The notes under the pieces were generated by a model. It was not told the origin of the DNA. It saw only the letters and a list, made by a program, of their open reading frames with translations, and ran no database searches. The position numbers and the translations under genes were made by a program. This document shows, piece after piece, positions 1 through 5,119 of a stretch of 8,265 bases of DNA. This stretch comes from Clostridia bacterium (GTDB lineage: Bacteria > Bacillota > Clostridia > Christensenellales > Aristaeellaceae): contig JAFUWR010000141.1 in assembly GCA_017471125.1 (NCBI GenBank), forward strand, positions 1-8,265. The letters run 5' to 3'. Position 1 is the first letter of the stretch, and each line of letters starts with the position of its first letter.

Positions 1-180
1 CGCGAAACGTTCACCGTGCGCCGCACTTCCTACGGCGTCGGCGTCGAGCGCACGTTCCCGCTGCACAGCCCCCGCGTGGACTCCATCAAGGTCGTCCGTC
101 GTGGTAAGGTCCGTCGCGCGAAGCTGTACTATCTGCGCCAGCGCAGCGGCAAGGCCGCCAAGGTCAAGGAGAGGACCTAA
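1..180 (+). CDS. rplS: 50S ribosomal protein L19, C-terminal part (5' end outside window)
   Basis: Frame 1 is open from the first base to a TAA at 178-180 and encodes the last 59 residues of L19. The conserved stretch RRTSYGVGVERTFPLHSP, followed by a basic KVVRRGKVRRAKLYYLRQRSGKAAKVKER tail split here as KVVRRGKVRRAKLYYL and RQRSGKAAKVKER, is characteristic of the L19 C-terminus. L19 is a structural protein of the large subunit that lies at the interface with the 30S subunit. The gene is followed 10 nt later by a strong intrinsic terminator and then by ylqF. In many Clostridia a signal peptidase gene (lepB) sits between rplS and ylqF; none is present here. The start and N-terminal half lie before the window. 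Confidence 0.93.
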   Translation, partial: RETFTVRRTSYGVGVERTFPLHSPRVDSIKVVRRGKVRRAKLYYLRQRSGKAAKVKERT

Positions 181-190
181 GCGCCTGCTC

Positions 191-225
191 AAATCCGGGA
201 ACCGCCTGCGGTTCCCGGATTTTTT
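191..225 (+). terminator. Intrinsic terminator after rplS
   Basis: A perfect 14-bp inverted repeat (191-204 pairing with 209-222) with a 4-nt CCTG loop is followed by a T-run at 220-225. This is a textbook Rho-independent terminator for the ribosomal protein transcript. It lies only 19 nt before the ylqF start codon, so it may also act as a partial, read-through terminator that lowers expression of the downstream genes (inference). The stem contains CGGGAAC/GTTCCCG, which also occurs in the terminator at 3824-3861. Confidence 0.93.
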
Positions 226-243
226 GAATGAGAGGTAAACGAT

Positions 244-1101
244 ATGCCCGACAAGATCAACTGGTATCCCGGCCACATGGCAAAGACCCGGCGGCTTTTG
301 CAGGACCAGCTTCGCGCCGTGGACGCGGTGATCGAGCTGTGCGACGCCCGCGCGCCCCAGGCCACCCGCAACGACGACCTGGCGAAGCTGACCCGGGGCA
401 AGGCCCGCATATTGGTACTGAACAAGGCCGACCTGGCCGACGACCGGGAGACGAGCCGGTGGCTCGAATGGTTCCGCCGGGAGGGGCTCGAGGCCATGCG
501 CTTCAATTCCAACGGCGGCAGGACAAAGGACATCCTGGGCAAGATCGAGGCGGCGTCCCGCCCGGCGCTGGAGCGCTTCGCGGCCCGCGGCGTCAAGAAG
601 ACCGTGCGGTTCATGGTGACCGGCATCCCCAACGTGGGCAAGTCCACCTTCATCAACCGGCTGCACGGCTCGGCCATCGCCAAGGCCTCCGACCGCCCGG
701 GCGTCACCCGCTCGAACCAGTGGGTCAAGCTGAACCCCTATCTTGAGATATTGGACACCCCCGGCATGCTGCCGCCGCGGATGGACGACCAGGACGCCGC
801 CCGGCTGCTGGCGTACCTGGGCTCCATCCGGGACGAGATCATGGACACCGAGGACCTGGCCGGCGGGCTGATGGCGCTGCTGTACAACATCGACCCCGCC
901 GCCGTCGCCAAGCGCTTCAAGCTGCCCGAGGCCATCGAGCCCGCGCCCCACGCCCTGCTCGAGGCCGCCTGCAAGGGCCGCGGCTGGCTGCTGCCCGGCG
1001 GACGGTTCGACACCGACCGCGCCGCCGCGCTGGTGCTGGACGAGTTCCGCGCCGGGAAGATCGGAAAGCTCACCATAGAGGAGGCGCCAAATGGCCGGTA
1101 A
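244..1101 (+). CDS. ylqF: Ribosome biogenesis GTPase RbgA (YlqF)
   Basis: This 285-residue protein has the length and layout of RbgA, a circularly permuted GTPase that acts late in 50S subunit assembly in Gram-positive bacteria. The N-terminus carries WYPGHMAK (7-14) and DARAP (34-38). The nucleotide motifs come in permuted order: G4 NKAD (60-63), G1 P-loop GIPNVGKS (127-134), G2 in RPGVTRS (Thr155) and G3 DTPG (171-174). The remaining ~110 residues form the helical C-terminal domain that contacts rRNA in this family. The ATG at 244 is preceded by AGAGG with 8-nt spacing and gives the conserved N-terminus. Its 3' end overlaps rnhB by 11 bp, which suggests translational coupling. No promoter is apparent between the rplS terminator and this start. 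All expected motifs are intact. Confidence 0.95.
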   Translation: MPDKINWYPGHMAKTRRLLQDQLRAVDAVIELCDARAPQATRNDDLAKLTRGKARILVLNKADLADDRETSRWLEWFRREGLEAMRFNSNGGRTKDILGKIEAASRPALERFAARGVKKTVRFMVTGIPNVGKSTFINRLHGSAIAKASDRPGVTRSNQWVKLNPYLEILDTPGMLPPRMDDQDAARLLAYLGSIRDEIMDTEDLAGGLMALLYNIDPAAVAKRFKLPEAIEPAPHALLEAACKGRGWLLPGGRFDTDRAAALVLDEFRAGKIGKLTIEEAPNGR

Positions 1102-1726
1102 GCGCGAAACGCCCGCCGATAAGCTGTCCCGCCTGACGGTGCTCGAGCGCGGGCTCTGGGCCGAGGGGCATGTCGTCGCGGGCATCGACGAGGTGGGCCG
1201 CGGGCCGCTGGCCGGCCCGGTGGTGACTGCCTGCGTGTCCATCCCCGAGGCGCGGCTGGTCATGGGCGTGGACGACTCGAAGAAGCTGTCCGAGAAGCGG
1301 CGCGAGCAGCTCTACCCCCTGCTGATGGACGCCGCCGAATACGCGGAGACCTGTTTCTTAGGCCCCGACGTCATCGACGACATCAACATCCTGAACGCCA
1401 CCCGCCGTGCCATGGAGACCTGCGCGGCGAGCTTCCCCGGTGACGTCATCCTCATCGACGCGGTGGAGGGGCTTCGGCTCCCCTGCGCCGCCCGGTCGCT
1501 CATCCACGGCGACGCGCTCAGCTACATGATCGGCGCGGCGTCCATCGTGGCGAAGGTCACCCGGGACCGCTACATGATCGAGCTGGACGCCAAGTACCCG
1601 ATGTACGGCTTCGCCCGCAACAAGGGCTACGGCACCGCCGAGCACATCGCGGCGCTGAAGAAATACGGCCCCTGCCCGGAGCACCGCCGCAGCTTCATCG
1701 GGAAGATATTGGGGGCGCAGCCGTGA
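1091..1726 (+). CDS. rnhB: Ribonuclease HII
   Basis: This 211-residue enzyme cleaves the RNA strand of RNA/DNA hybrids and starts removal of ribonucleotides misincorporated into DNA, using divalent metal in the cytoplasm. The family signature GIDEVGRGPLAGPV covers residues 31-44, with Asp33 and Glu34 as the first two metal ligands and the GRG motif (36-38) that recognises the ribonucleotide 2'-OH. Asp123 (in LIDA) and Asp141 (in HGDALS) complete the DEDD set, and AASIVAKVTRD (149-159) is the conserved helix that follows. The length is normal for single-domain bacterial RNase HII; it lacks the longer N-terminal extension found in some Bacillus forms and in RNase HIII. The start is supported by AGGAGG at 1079-1084 with 6-nt spacing, inside the end of ylqF. 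It ends in a GTGA overlap with yraN. Confidence 0.96.
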   Translation: MAGKRETPADKLSRLTVLERGLWAEGHVVAGIDEVGRGPLAGPVVTACVSIPEARLVMGVDDSKKLSEKRREQLYPLLMDAAEYAETCFLGPDVIDDINILNATRRAMETCAASFPGDVILIDAVEGLRLPCAARSLIHGDALSYMIGAASIVAKVTRDRYMIELDAKYPMYGFARNKGYGTAEHIAALKKYGPCPEHRRSFIGKILGAQP

Positions 1727-2082
1727 GCCGCCGCGGGTTCGGCGCGGAGGGCGAGTACGCGGCCCACGACTACCTGATCGGCCAGGGCTACGAGATCCTC
1801 GCCATGAACTACCGCCGCCCCACCGGGGAGATCGACGTCGTCGCCCGCCGCCGGGGCACGGTGGTGTTCGTGGAGGTCAAGCGCCGCACCACCCGGCGCT
1901 ACGGCGCGCCCGCCGAGGCCGTCACGCCCTCTAAGCGCGCCCGCATCGTCCGCACCGCCGCGCTGTACCTCCAGGAGAAGCGCCTTGCCGACGTCCCCGT
2001 CCGCTTCGACGTCATCGAGCTCACCCCCGGCCAGATCAACCATATCGAGGCCGCGTTCGACGCCACGGGGATGAATATGTAA
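1723..2082 (+). CDS. yraN: YraN family protein (UPF0102), predicted endonuclease-like fold
   Basis: This 119-residue protein matches the small YraN/UPF0102 family, which has a restriction-endonuclease-like fold and a still poorly defined role. The family pattern is complete: GxxGEYAAHDYL near the N-terminus (8-18), NYRRPTGEIDVVA (29-41) with Glu36 and Asp38, then VFVEVKRR (48-55) with Glu51 and Lys53. Together these give the D-ExK arrangement of PD-(D/E)XK nucleases. A C-terminal VRFDVIEL (93-100) is also typical. The GTG start at 1723 overlaps the rnhB stop codon by 4 nt (GTGA) and has a G-rich stretch (1711-1715) 7 nt upstream; later ATG codons would remove the conserved N-terminus. The position directly after rnhB is common in many bacteria, and co-expression is likely. 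Nuclease activity is inferred from the motif only. Confidence 0.92.
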   Translation: MSRRGFGAEGEYAAHDYLIGQGYEILAMNYRRPTGEIDVVARRRGTVVFVEVKRRTTRRYGAPAEAVTPSKRARIVRTAALYLQEKRLADVPVRFDVIELTPGQINHIEAAFDATGMNM

Positions 2083-2119
2083 AACAATGGAACCTTCTTC
2101 CATCCCGCCCCGTCCAAAA

Positions 2120-2133
2120 CGTAAACATTTACG
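2120..2133. promoter_or_regulatory. 14-bp palindrome upstream of the lipoprotein gene (possible operator)
   Basis: The sequence CGTAAACATTTACG is a perfect inverted repeat with 6-bp arms (CGTAAA/TTTACG) around a 2-nt centre. It lies in the 67-bp spacer between yraN and the VWA lipoprotein gene, 4 nt before its Shine-Dalgarno and 16 nt before the ATG. It is clearly more AT-rich than its surroundings. It could be a repressor site or a small 5'-leader hairpin. I could not identify convincing -35/-10 boxes in the spacer, so the regulatory role is speculative. Confidence 0.25.
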
Positions 2134-2136
2134 CAG

Positions 2137-2142
2137 AGGAGG
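2137..2142 (+). promoter_or_regulatory. Shine-Dalgarno that fixes the lipoprotein start
   Basis: AGGAGG lies 7 nt before the ATG at 2150. An upstream in-frame ATG at 2087 has no comparable site and would put an arginine- and proline-rich stretch ahead of the lipoprotein signal peptide, so the start at 2150 is chosen. Confidence 0.85.
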
Positions 2143-2149
2143 GGCAAGG

Positions 2150-3811
2150 ATGAGGAAGGTTCTTTTGACATTATTAGCGCTGCTGCTGGCGGCGGCGCTG
2201 CTGACGGGCTGCGACCCGCGCCCGCTGATGGACCTGCTGGCAAACCAGGCCGCGAAGGGCGCGCGCACGGCGACGACCGCGGACACGCCGGAGGTCGAGT
2301 ACGAGGTGATGGACGACGGCCTGGCGCTCTACGAGTCCGCGATGCCGATGATGGCGGTCAACGGCGCGGCCTTCATGCCGATGCCGGACTTCAACACCGA
2401 GGAGTACGCCAGCGTGAAGGAGAACGGCTTCAAGCGCGTGCGCTCGAGCCCGCTGTCCACCTTCTCCGCGGATGTGGACACCGCCTCCTACTGCAACCTG
2501 CGGCGCATGCTCAACGACGGCTGGTCGCCCGACGACATCCCCGCCGGGGCGGTGCGCGTGGAGGAGATGCTGAACTACTTCCGCTACGGCTACGCCGCGC
2601 CCACGGGCGGCGACAAATTCGGCGTGACGGCCCAGATCGGCGACTGCCCGTGGAATCAGGATGCCAAGCTGCTTGTGCTGGGCGTGCGGGCCGCGGACGC
2701 GCCGGAGGCCGTGGACGAGGGCTCGAACCTGGTGTTTTTGATCGACGTGTCCGGCTCCATGAACGACCCGCACAAGCTGGACCTGGTGAAGCAGGCGCTG
2801 GCGCTGCTGACCGAGCAGCTCACCGACCGCGACACCCTGTCCATATGCACCTACTCCGACGGCGAGCGCGTGGTGATCGAGGGCGCGAAGCCCGTGACCG
2901 ATAAGGCGAAGATCATGTCCGCGCTGGACGGCCTGGAGGCCCTGGGCTACACCGACGGCCAGCGGGGCCTCGAGCAGGCCTACGAGGTAGCCATGCGCTA
3001 CTACCGTCCCCACGGCAACAACCGCGTCATCATGTGCTCTGACGGCGACCTGAACGTGGGCATCACCAGCGAGAGCGACCTGCACGACTTCGTTTCCGAG
3101 AAGCGCAAGACCGGCATCTACCTGTCCGTGCTGGGCTTCGGCGACGGCAACTACAAGGACACCAAGATGGAGACCCTGGCCGACGACGGCAACGGCAACT
3201 ACTATTACATCGACTCCATCCTCGAGGCCCGGAAGGTGCTGGCGGAGGAGCTGACCCAGACCATGTACGCCGTGGCCGACGACGTGAAGTTCCAGATCGA
3301 GTTCAACCCCGCCAAGGTGTCCGCCTGGCGGCAGGTGGGCTACGAGAACCGCGCCCTGGACGACGCCGACTTCACCGACGACAAGAAGGACGCCGGCGAG
3401 GTGGGCGCGGGCGCGGCGGTCACCGTGCTCTACGAGCTCATCCCCGCCGACGGCGCGGACGCGGGCGACACCGGCCTCAAGTACCAGTCCGGCGCGCTCA
3501 CCGACGCCGCCCAGAGCGGCGAGTGGCTGACCCTGTCCATCCGCTACAAGGAGCCCGGCGGCGCGGCGAGCGCCCTCGAGACGAAGGTCGTGGGCGACGC
3601 CGACGTGGCCGAGGCCCCCTCCGGCGATTTCACCTTCGCCGCGGCGGTGGCCGAGTTCGGCATGCTGCTCACCGACAGCGAATACAAGGGGACCACCGAC
3701 TACGCCTCCATCCTCGACCTGCTCAAAAAAGCCGAGCTCTCCGACGACTACCGCGAGGAGCTCTTCAGCCTGGTCAAGATCGCCCAGCGGGCGTCGCGGC
3801 TGGGACAGTAA
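2150..3811 (+). CDS. VWA-domain lipoprotein, YfbK-like (VWA_N + VWA + DUF3520)
   Basis: A 553-residue predicted surface lipoprotein. Residues 1-21 are a lipoprotein signal peptide: MRK, a leucine/alanine core and the lipobox LLTGC with Cys21 as lipidation site. A Met/Ala/Asp-rich linker leads to the N-terminal region typical of this family (about 103-150, STFSADVDTASYCNLRRML and VRVEEMLNYFRY). The VWA domain follows (about 194-370) with a MIDAS: DVSGS (Asp199, Ser201, Ser203), Thr268 in GYTDGQRG and Asp298 in CSDGDLNVG, so metal-dependent ligand binding is likely retained. The remaining ~170 residues match the C-terminal DUF3520-type region. The layout is that of E. coli YfbK and so-called Ca-activated chloride channel homologues. 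That name is historical: no channel segments are present, and the ligand is unknown. It lies 67 bp after yraN, possibly on the same transcript, and ends at a terminator. No MoxR-type ATPase neighbour is seen. Confidence 0.9.
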   Translation: MRKVLLTLLALLLAAALLTGCDPRPLMDLLANQAAKGARTATTADTPEVEYEVMDDGLALYESAMPMMAVNGAAFMPMPDFNTEEYASVKENGFKRVRSSPLSTFSADVDTASYCNLRRMLNDGWSPDDIPAGAVRVEEMLNYFRYGYAAPTGGDKFGVTAQIGDCPWNQDAKLLVLGVRAADAPEAVDEGSNLVFLIDVSGSMNDPHKLDLVKQALALLTEQLTDRDTLSICTYSDGERVVIEGAKPVTDKAKIMSALDGLEALGYTDGQRGLEQAYEVAMRYYRPHGNNRVIMCSDGDLNVGITSESDLHDFVSEKRKTGIYLSVLGFGDGNYKDTKMETLADDGNGNYYYIDSILEARKVLAEELTQTMYAVADDVKFQIEFNPAKVSAWRQVGYENRALDDADFTDDKKDAGEVGAGAAVTVLYELIPADGADAGDTGLKYQSGALTDAAQSGEWLTLSIRYKEPGGAASALETKVVGDADVAEAPSGDFTFAAAVAEFGMLLTDSEYKGTTDYASILDLLKKAELSDDYREELFSLVKIAQRASRLGQ

Positions 3812-3823
3812 CGCGCACGTCAA

Positions 3824-3861
3824 CGGGGCGCCGGGAACACAGTTCCCGACGCCCCGCTTTT
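3824..3861 (+). terminator. Intrinsic terminator between the converging host and phage genes
   Basis: A 15-bp stem (3824-3838 with 3842-3856, one C-A mismatch, 3-nt loop) is followed by four T residues at 3858-3861. It starts 12 nt after the lipoprotein stop codon and suits termination of the + strand transcript. On the - strand it lies 4 nt past the holin stop codon, but only two T residues follow the hairpin there, so it would be at best a weak bidirectional terminator. It fills most of the 49-bp gap between host and phage genes, where the prophage boundary must lie if the phage is integrated. Confidence 0.85.
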
Positions 3862-4280
3862 CATGCCTCCGGCTGCTCCTCCCGCATGCGCTCCAGCCGC
3901 TCGCGGACGAATCCCGGGAAGGGCACGCCCATCATGTCGGCGTTCTCCAATACGCTCAGGCCCTCGTTGGCGATGTACCAGCACACCGTCGCCGTCTGGA
4001 ACACCATCGCGCTGTTGCCGACGGCTCTGTCCAGCAGCGTCGCCACCAACACGATCAGCATGATGAAGCCCTTCCGCGCCAGCCCCATGAAGCCCACCTT
4101 GCTGGACAGCCCGCCGCCCTCGGTCTTGGGCGAGCGCCCCGTCGCCGCCACCAGCACGCCCGTCAGGTAGTCCACGCCCATCATCACCAGCAGTATCGTC
4201 AGCGCCGCCGGCCACTCGCCGAACAGCCCCGCCACGGCCCCCATCACGAGGCACGCGCCCTTCACGACCTTCTCCCCCAT
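3861..4280 (-). CDS. Phage holin, phage_holin_4 (toxin secretion/phage lysis) type
   Basis: A 139-residue membrane protein that would form lesions in the cytoplasmic membrane at the end of the lytic cycle and release the endolysin. Several hydrophobic segments are visible: about 6-20 (KGACLVMGAVAGLFG), 24-44 (PAALTILLVMMGVDYLTGVLV), 71-89 (GFIMLIVLVATLL) and 95-110. Family landmarks are present: GVDYLTGV near residue 37, the SSKVGFMGLARKGFIML stretch (58-74), and WYIANEGLSVLENADMMGVPFP near the C-terminus, split here as WYIANEGLSVLEN and ADMMGVPFP, followed by a charged tail. The start at 4280 is preferred because AGGAGG (4288-4293) is 7 nt away. An ATG at 4286, which overlaps the endolysin stop (ATGA), is almost against the Shine-Dalgarno. 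It is the last gene of the phage operon, downstream of the endolysin. Confidence 0.92.
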   Translation of the reverse strand: MGEKVVKGACLVMGAVAGLFGEWPAALTILLVMMGVDYLTGVLVAATGRSPKTEGGGLSSKVGFMGLARKGFIMLIVLVATLLDRAVGNSAMVFQTATVCWYIANEGLSVLENADMMGVPFPGFVRERLERMREEQPEA

Positions 4281-4282
4281 GT

Positions 4283-5119
4283 TCATCCCTCCTCGATCTT
4301 TCCGTACTTCCCGGACACCCAGCCCGTCTGCCCCCGGTACTCCACCAGCGGCCACCCGTTTGCGTACACGTACCCGAACCACCGCAGCCGGTCCCCCTTG
4401 TGCGCCACGCCCATGGAGCCGTACCCCGTCCCCGGCCCCTTCCGCACGTAGACGCTCCCCCCGGTGATCTCAATATATCGCGTGTTCGCATCATCCGTAG
4501 GGGCGCTGCCCTCAGCGCCCGCCCCCGGCGTCCACTCGACCTTCACCTTCTCCCCCACGGTGACGTTCGTCGCCGCGTGATGGTTCTCATACAGCAACAC
4601 GTCCCCGGGCAGCAGCCAACCCCCGCCGGTCAAATACTTCGATGCCGTCAGCGCCTGAAACCCCGCCTTCGCGAACTCGGCCCGCATGTTCCGGCTGGTG
4701 CAGATCGGCACGTCTTGCAGCGCCTTGATGCCGAAGATGTGACCCGCCGCCCGGACGTTGGCGCTCACCCCTGCGGTGCAGTCCGCCTCGCACGCCGCGG
4801 CGATCTTCGACGGGTCGTAGCCCGCCTTTTGCAATTCCTGCCAGTAGGTCGTCCGCTGGAACTGGTCGTAGCCGACCTTATCGTTCAGCGCCGCGTCCAC
4901 CGCCAGCTCGGCCAGCCGTTCGGCCACCGCCTGGTCGGGCCACCGCAATATCACCGTCCACGGCCGGTCATACCACGCCTTGAGCCGCCACTCCTTCCCG
5001 TTCTGGTCGCCCGCCGCGCCGCCCGTGTACTTCCCATTCTCGTCCGACCCGCTGTTGCTGATCCAGTGCGTGCCGGTCGAAAGCATGTACTTCTCATAGT
5101 CCGCCTTTGCGCCGCTCAT
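4283..5119 (-). CDS. Phage endolysin: NlpC/P60-like cysteine peptidoglycan hydrolase with C-terminal SH3 domain
   Basis: A 278-residue two-domain lysin. The N-terminal part (about 1-195) has the layout of cysteine peptidoglycan hydrolases found in Firmicutes prophages: GAAGDQNGKEW (34-44) followed by a WY..PW stretch (49-54), then EADCTAGV with the likely nucleophile Cys114, and PGDVLLYENHHAA (171-183) with His180 or His181 as the likely catalytic histidine. A short Gly/Ala/Pro/Asp linker (about 198-212) leads to a bacterial SH3 domain (about 213-275; VYVRKGPG, GWPLVEYRGQTGWV) expected to bind the cell wall. No signal peptide is present, so export through the neighbouring holin fits. The start overlaps the tail gene stop by 4 nt (ATGA), with AGGAGG at 5127-5132 and 7-nt spacing. 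Amidase versus endopeptidase specificity cannot be read from the sequence. A palindrome at 4497-4521 encodes part of the linker. Confidence 0.85.
   Translation of the reverse strand: MSGAKADYEKYMLSTGTHWISNSGSDENGKYTGGAAGDQNGKEWRLKAWYDRPWTVILRWPDQAVAERLAELAVDAALNDKVGYDQFQRTTYWQELQKAGYDPSKIAAACEADCTAGVSANVRAAGHIFGIKALQDVPICTSRNMRAEFAKAGFQALTASKYLTGGGWLLPGDVLLYENHHAATNVTVGEKVKVEWTPGAGAEGSAPTDDANTRYIEITGGSVYVRKGPGTGYGSMGVAHKGDRLRWFGYVYANGWPLVEYRGQTGWVSGKYGKIEEG
4288..4293 (-). promoter_or_regulatory. Shine-Dalgarno deciding the holin start
   Basis: AGGAGG on the - strand is formed by the last codons of the endolysin gene (Glu-Glu-Gly, GAG GAG GGA). It is 7 nt from the ATG at 4280 but only 1 nt from the ATG at 4286, which favours 4280 as the start. 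Confidence 0.75.
4497..4521. repeat. Palindromic repeat-like element inside the endolysin linker
   Basis: On the + strand GTAG is followed by GGGCGCT, a 6-nt loop and AGCGCCC, a perfect 7-bp hairpin. The form GTAGGGGCG-N-CGCCC resembles short interspersed palindromes that I recall from intergenic regions of gut Clostridia; I could not search for it. Here it is read in frame and encodes part of GAGAEGSAPT between the catalytic and SH3 domains. The bases just downstream in the gene (coding for about NTRYIEI) use more A/T-ending codons than the rest. The hairpin is certain; its identity as a mobile repeat is inference. Confidence 0.4.

Noticed and set aside
2087..2149. An upstream in-frame ATG that would lengthen the lipoprotein by 21 residues.
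   Set aside because: The extension is basic and proline-rich, would spoil the signal peptide, and lacks a good Shine-Dalgarno; the ATG at 2150 has AGGAGG 7 nt upstream.
2174..3823. A long open frame (549 codons) on the - strand opposite the VWA lipoprotein gene.
   Set aside because: It is rich in His, Val, Gly and Leu with low complexity, as expected for an antisense reading of a high-GC gene. It has no recognisable domain, while the + strand frame has a signal peptide and complete MIDAS.
3812..3860. A tRNA or tmRNA 3' end as the prophage integration target.
   Set aside because: The gap contains only the terminator hairpin; no tRNA-like arms or CCA end are seen.
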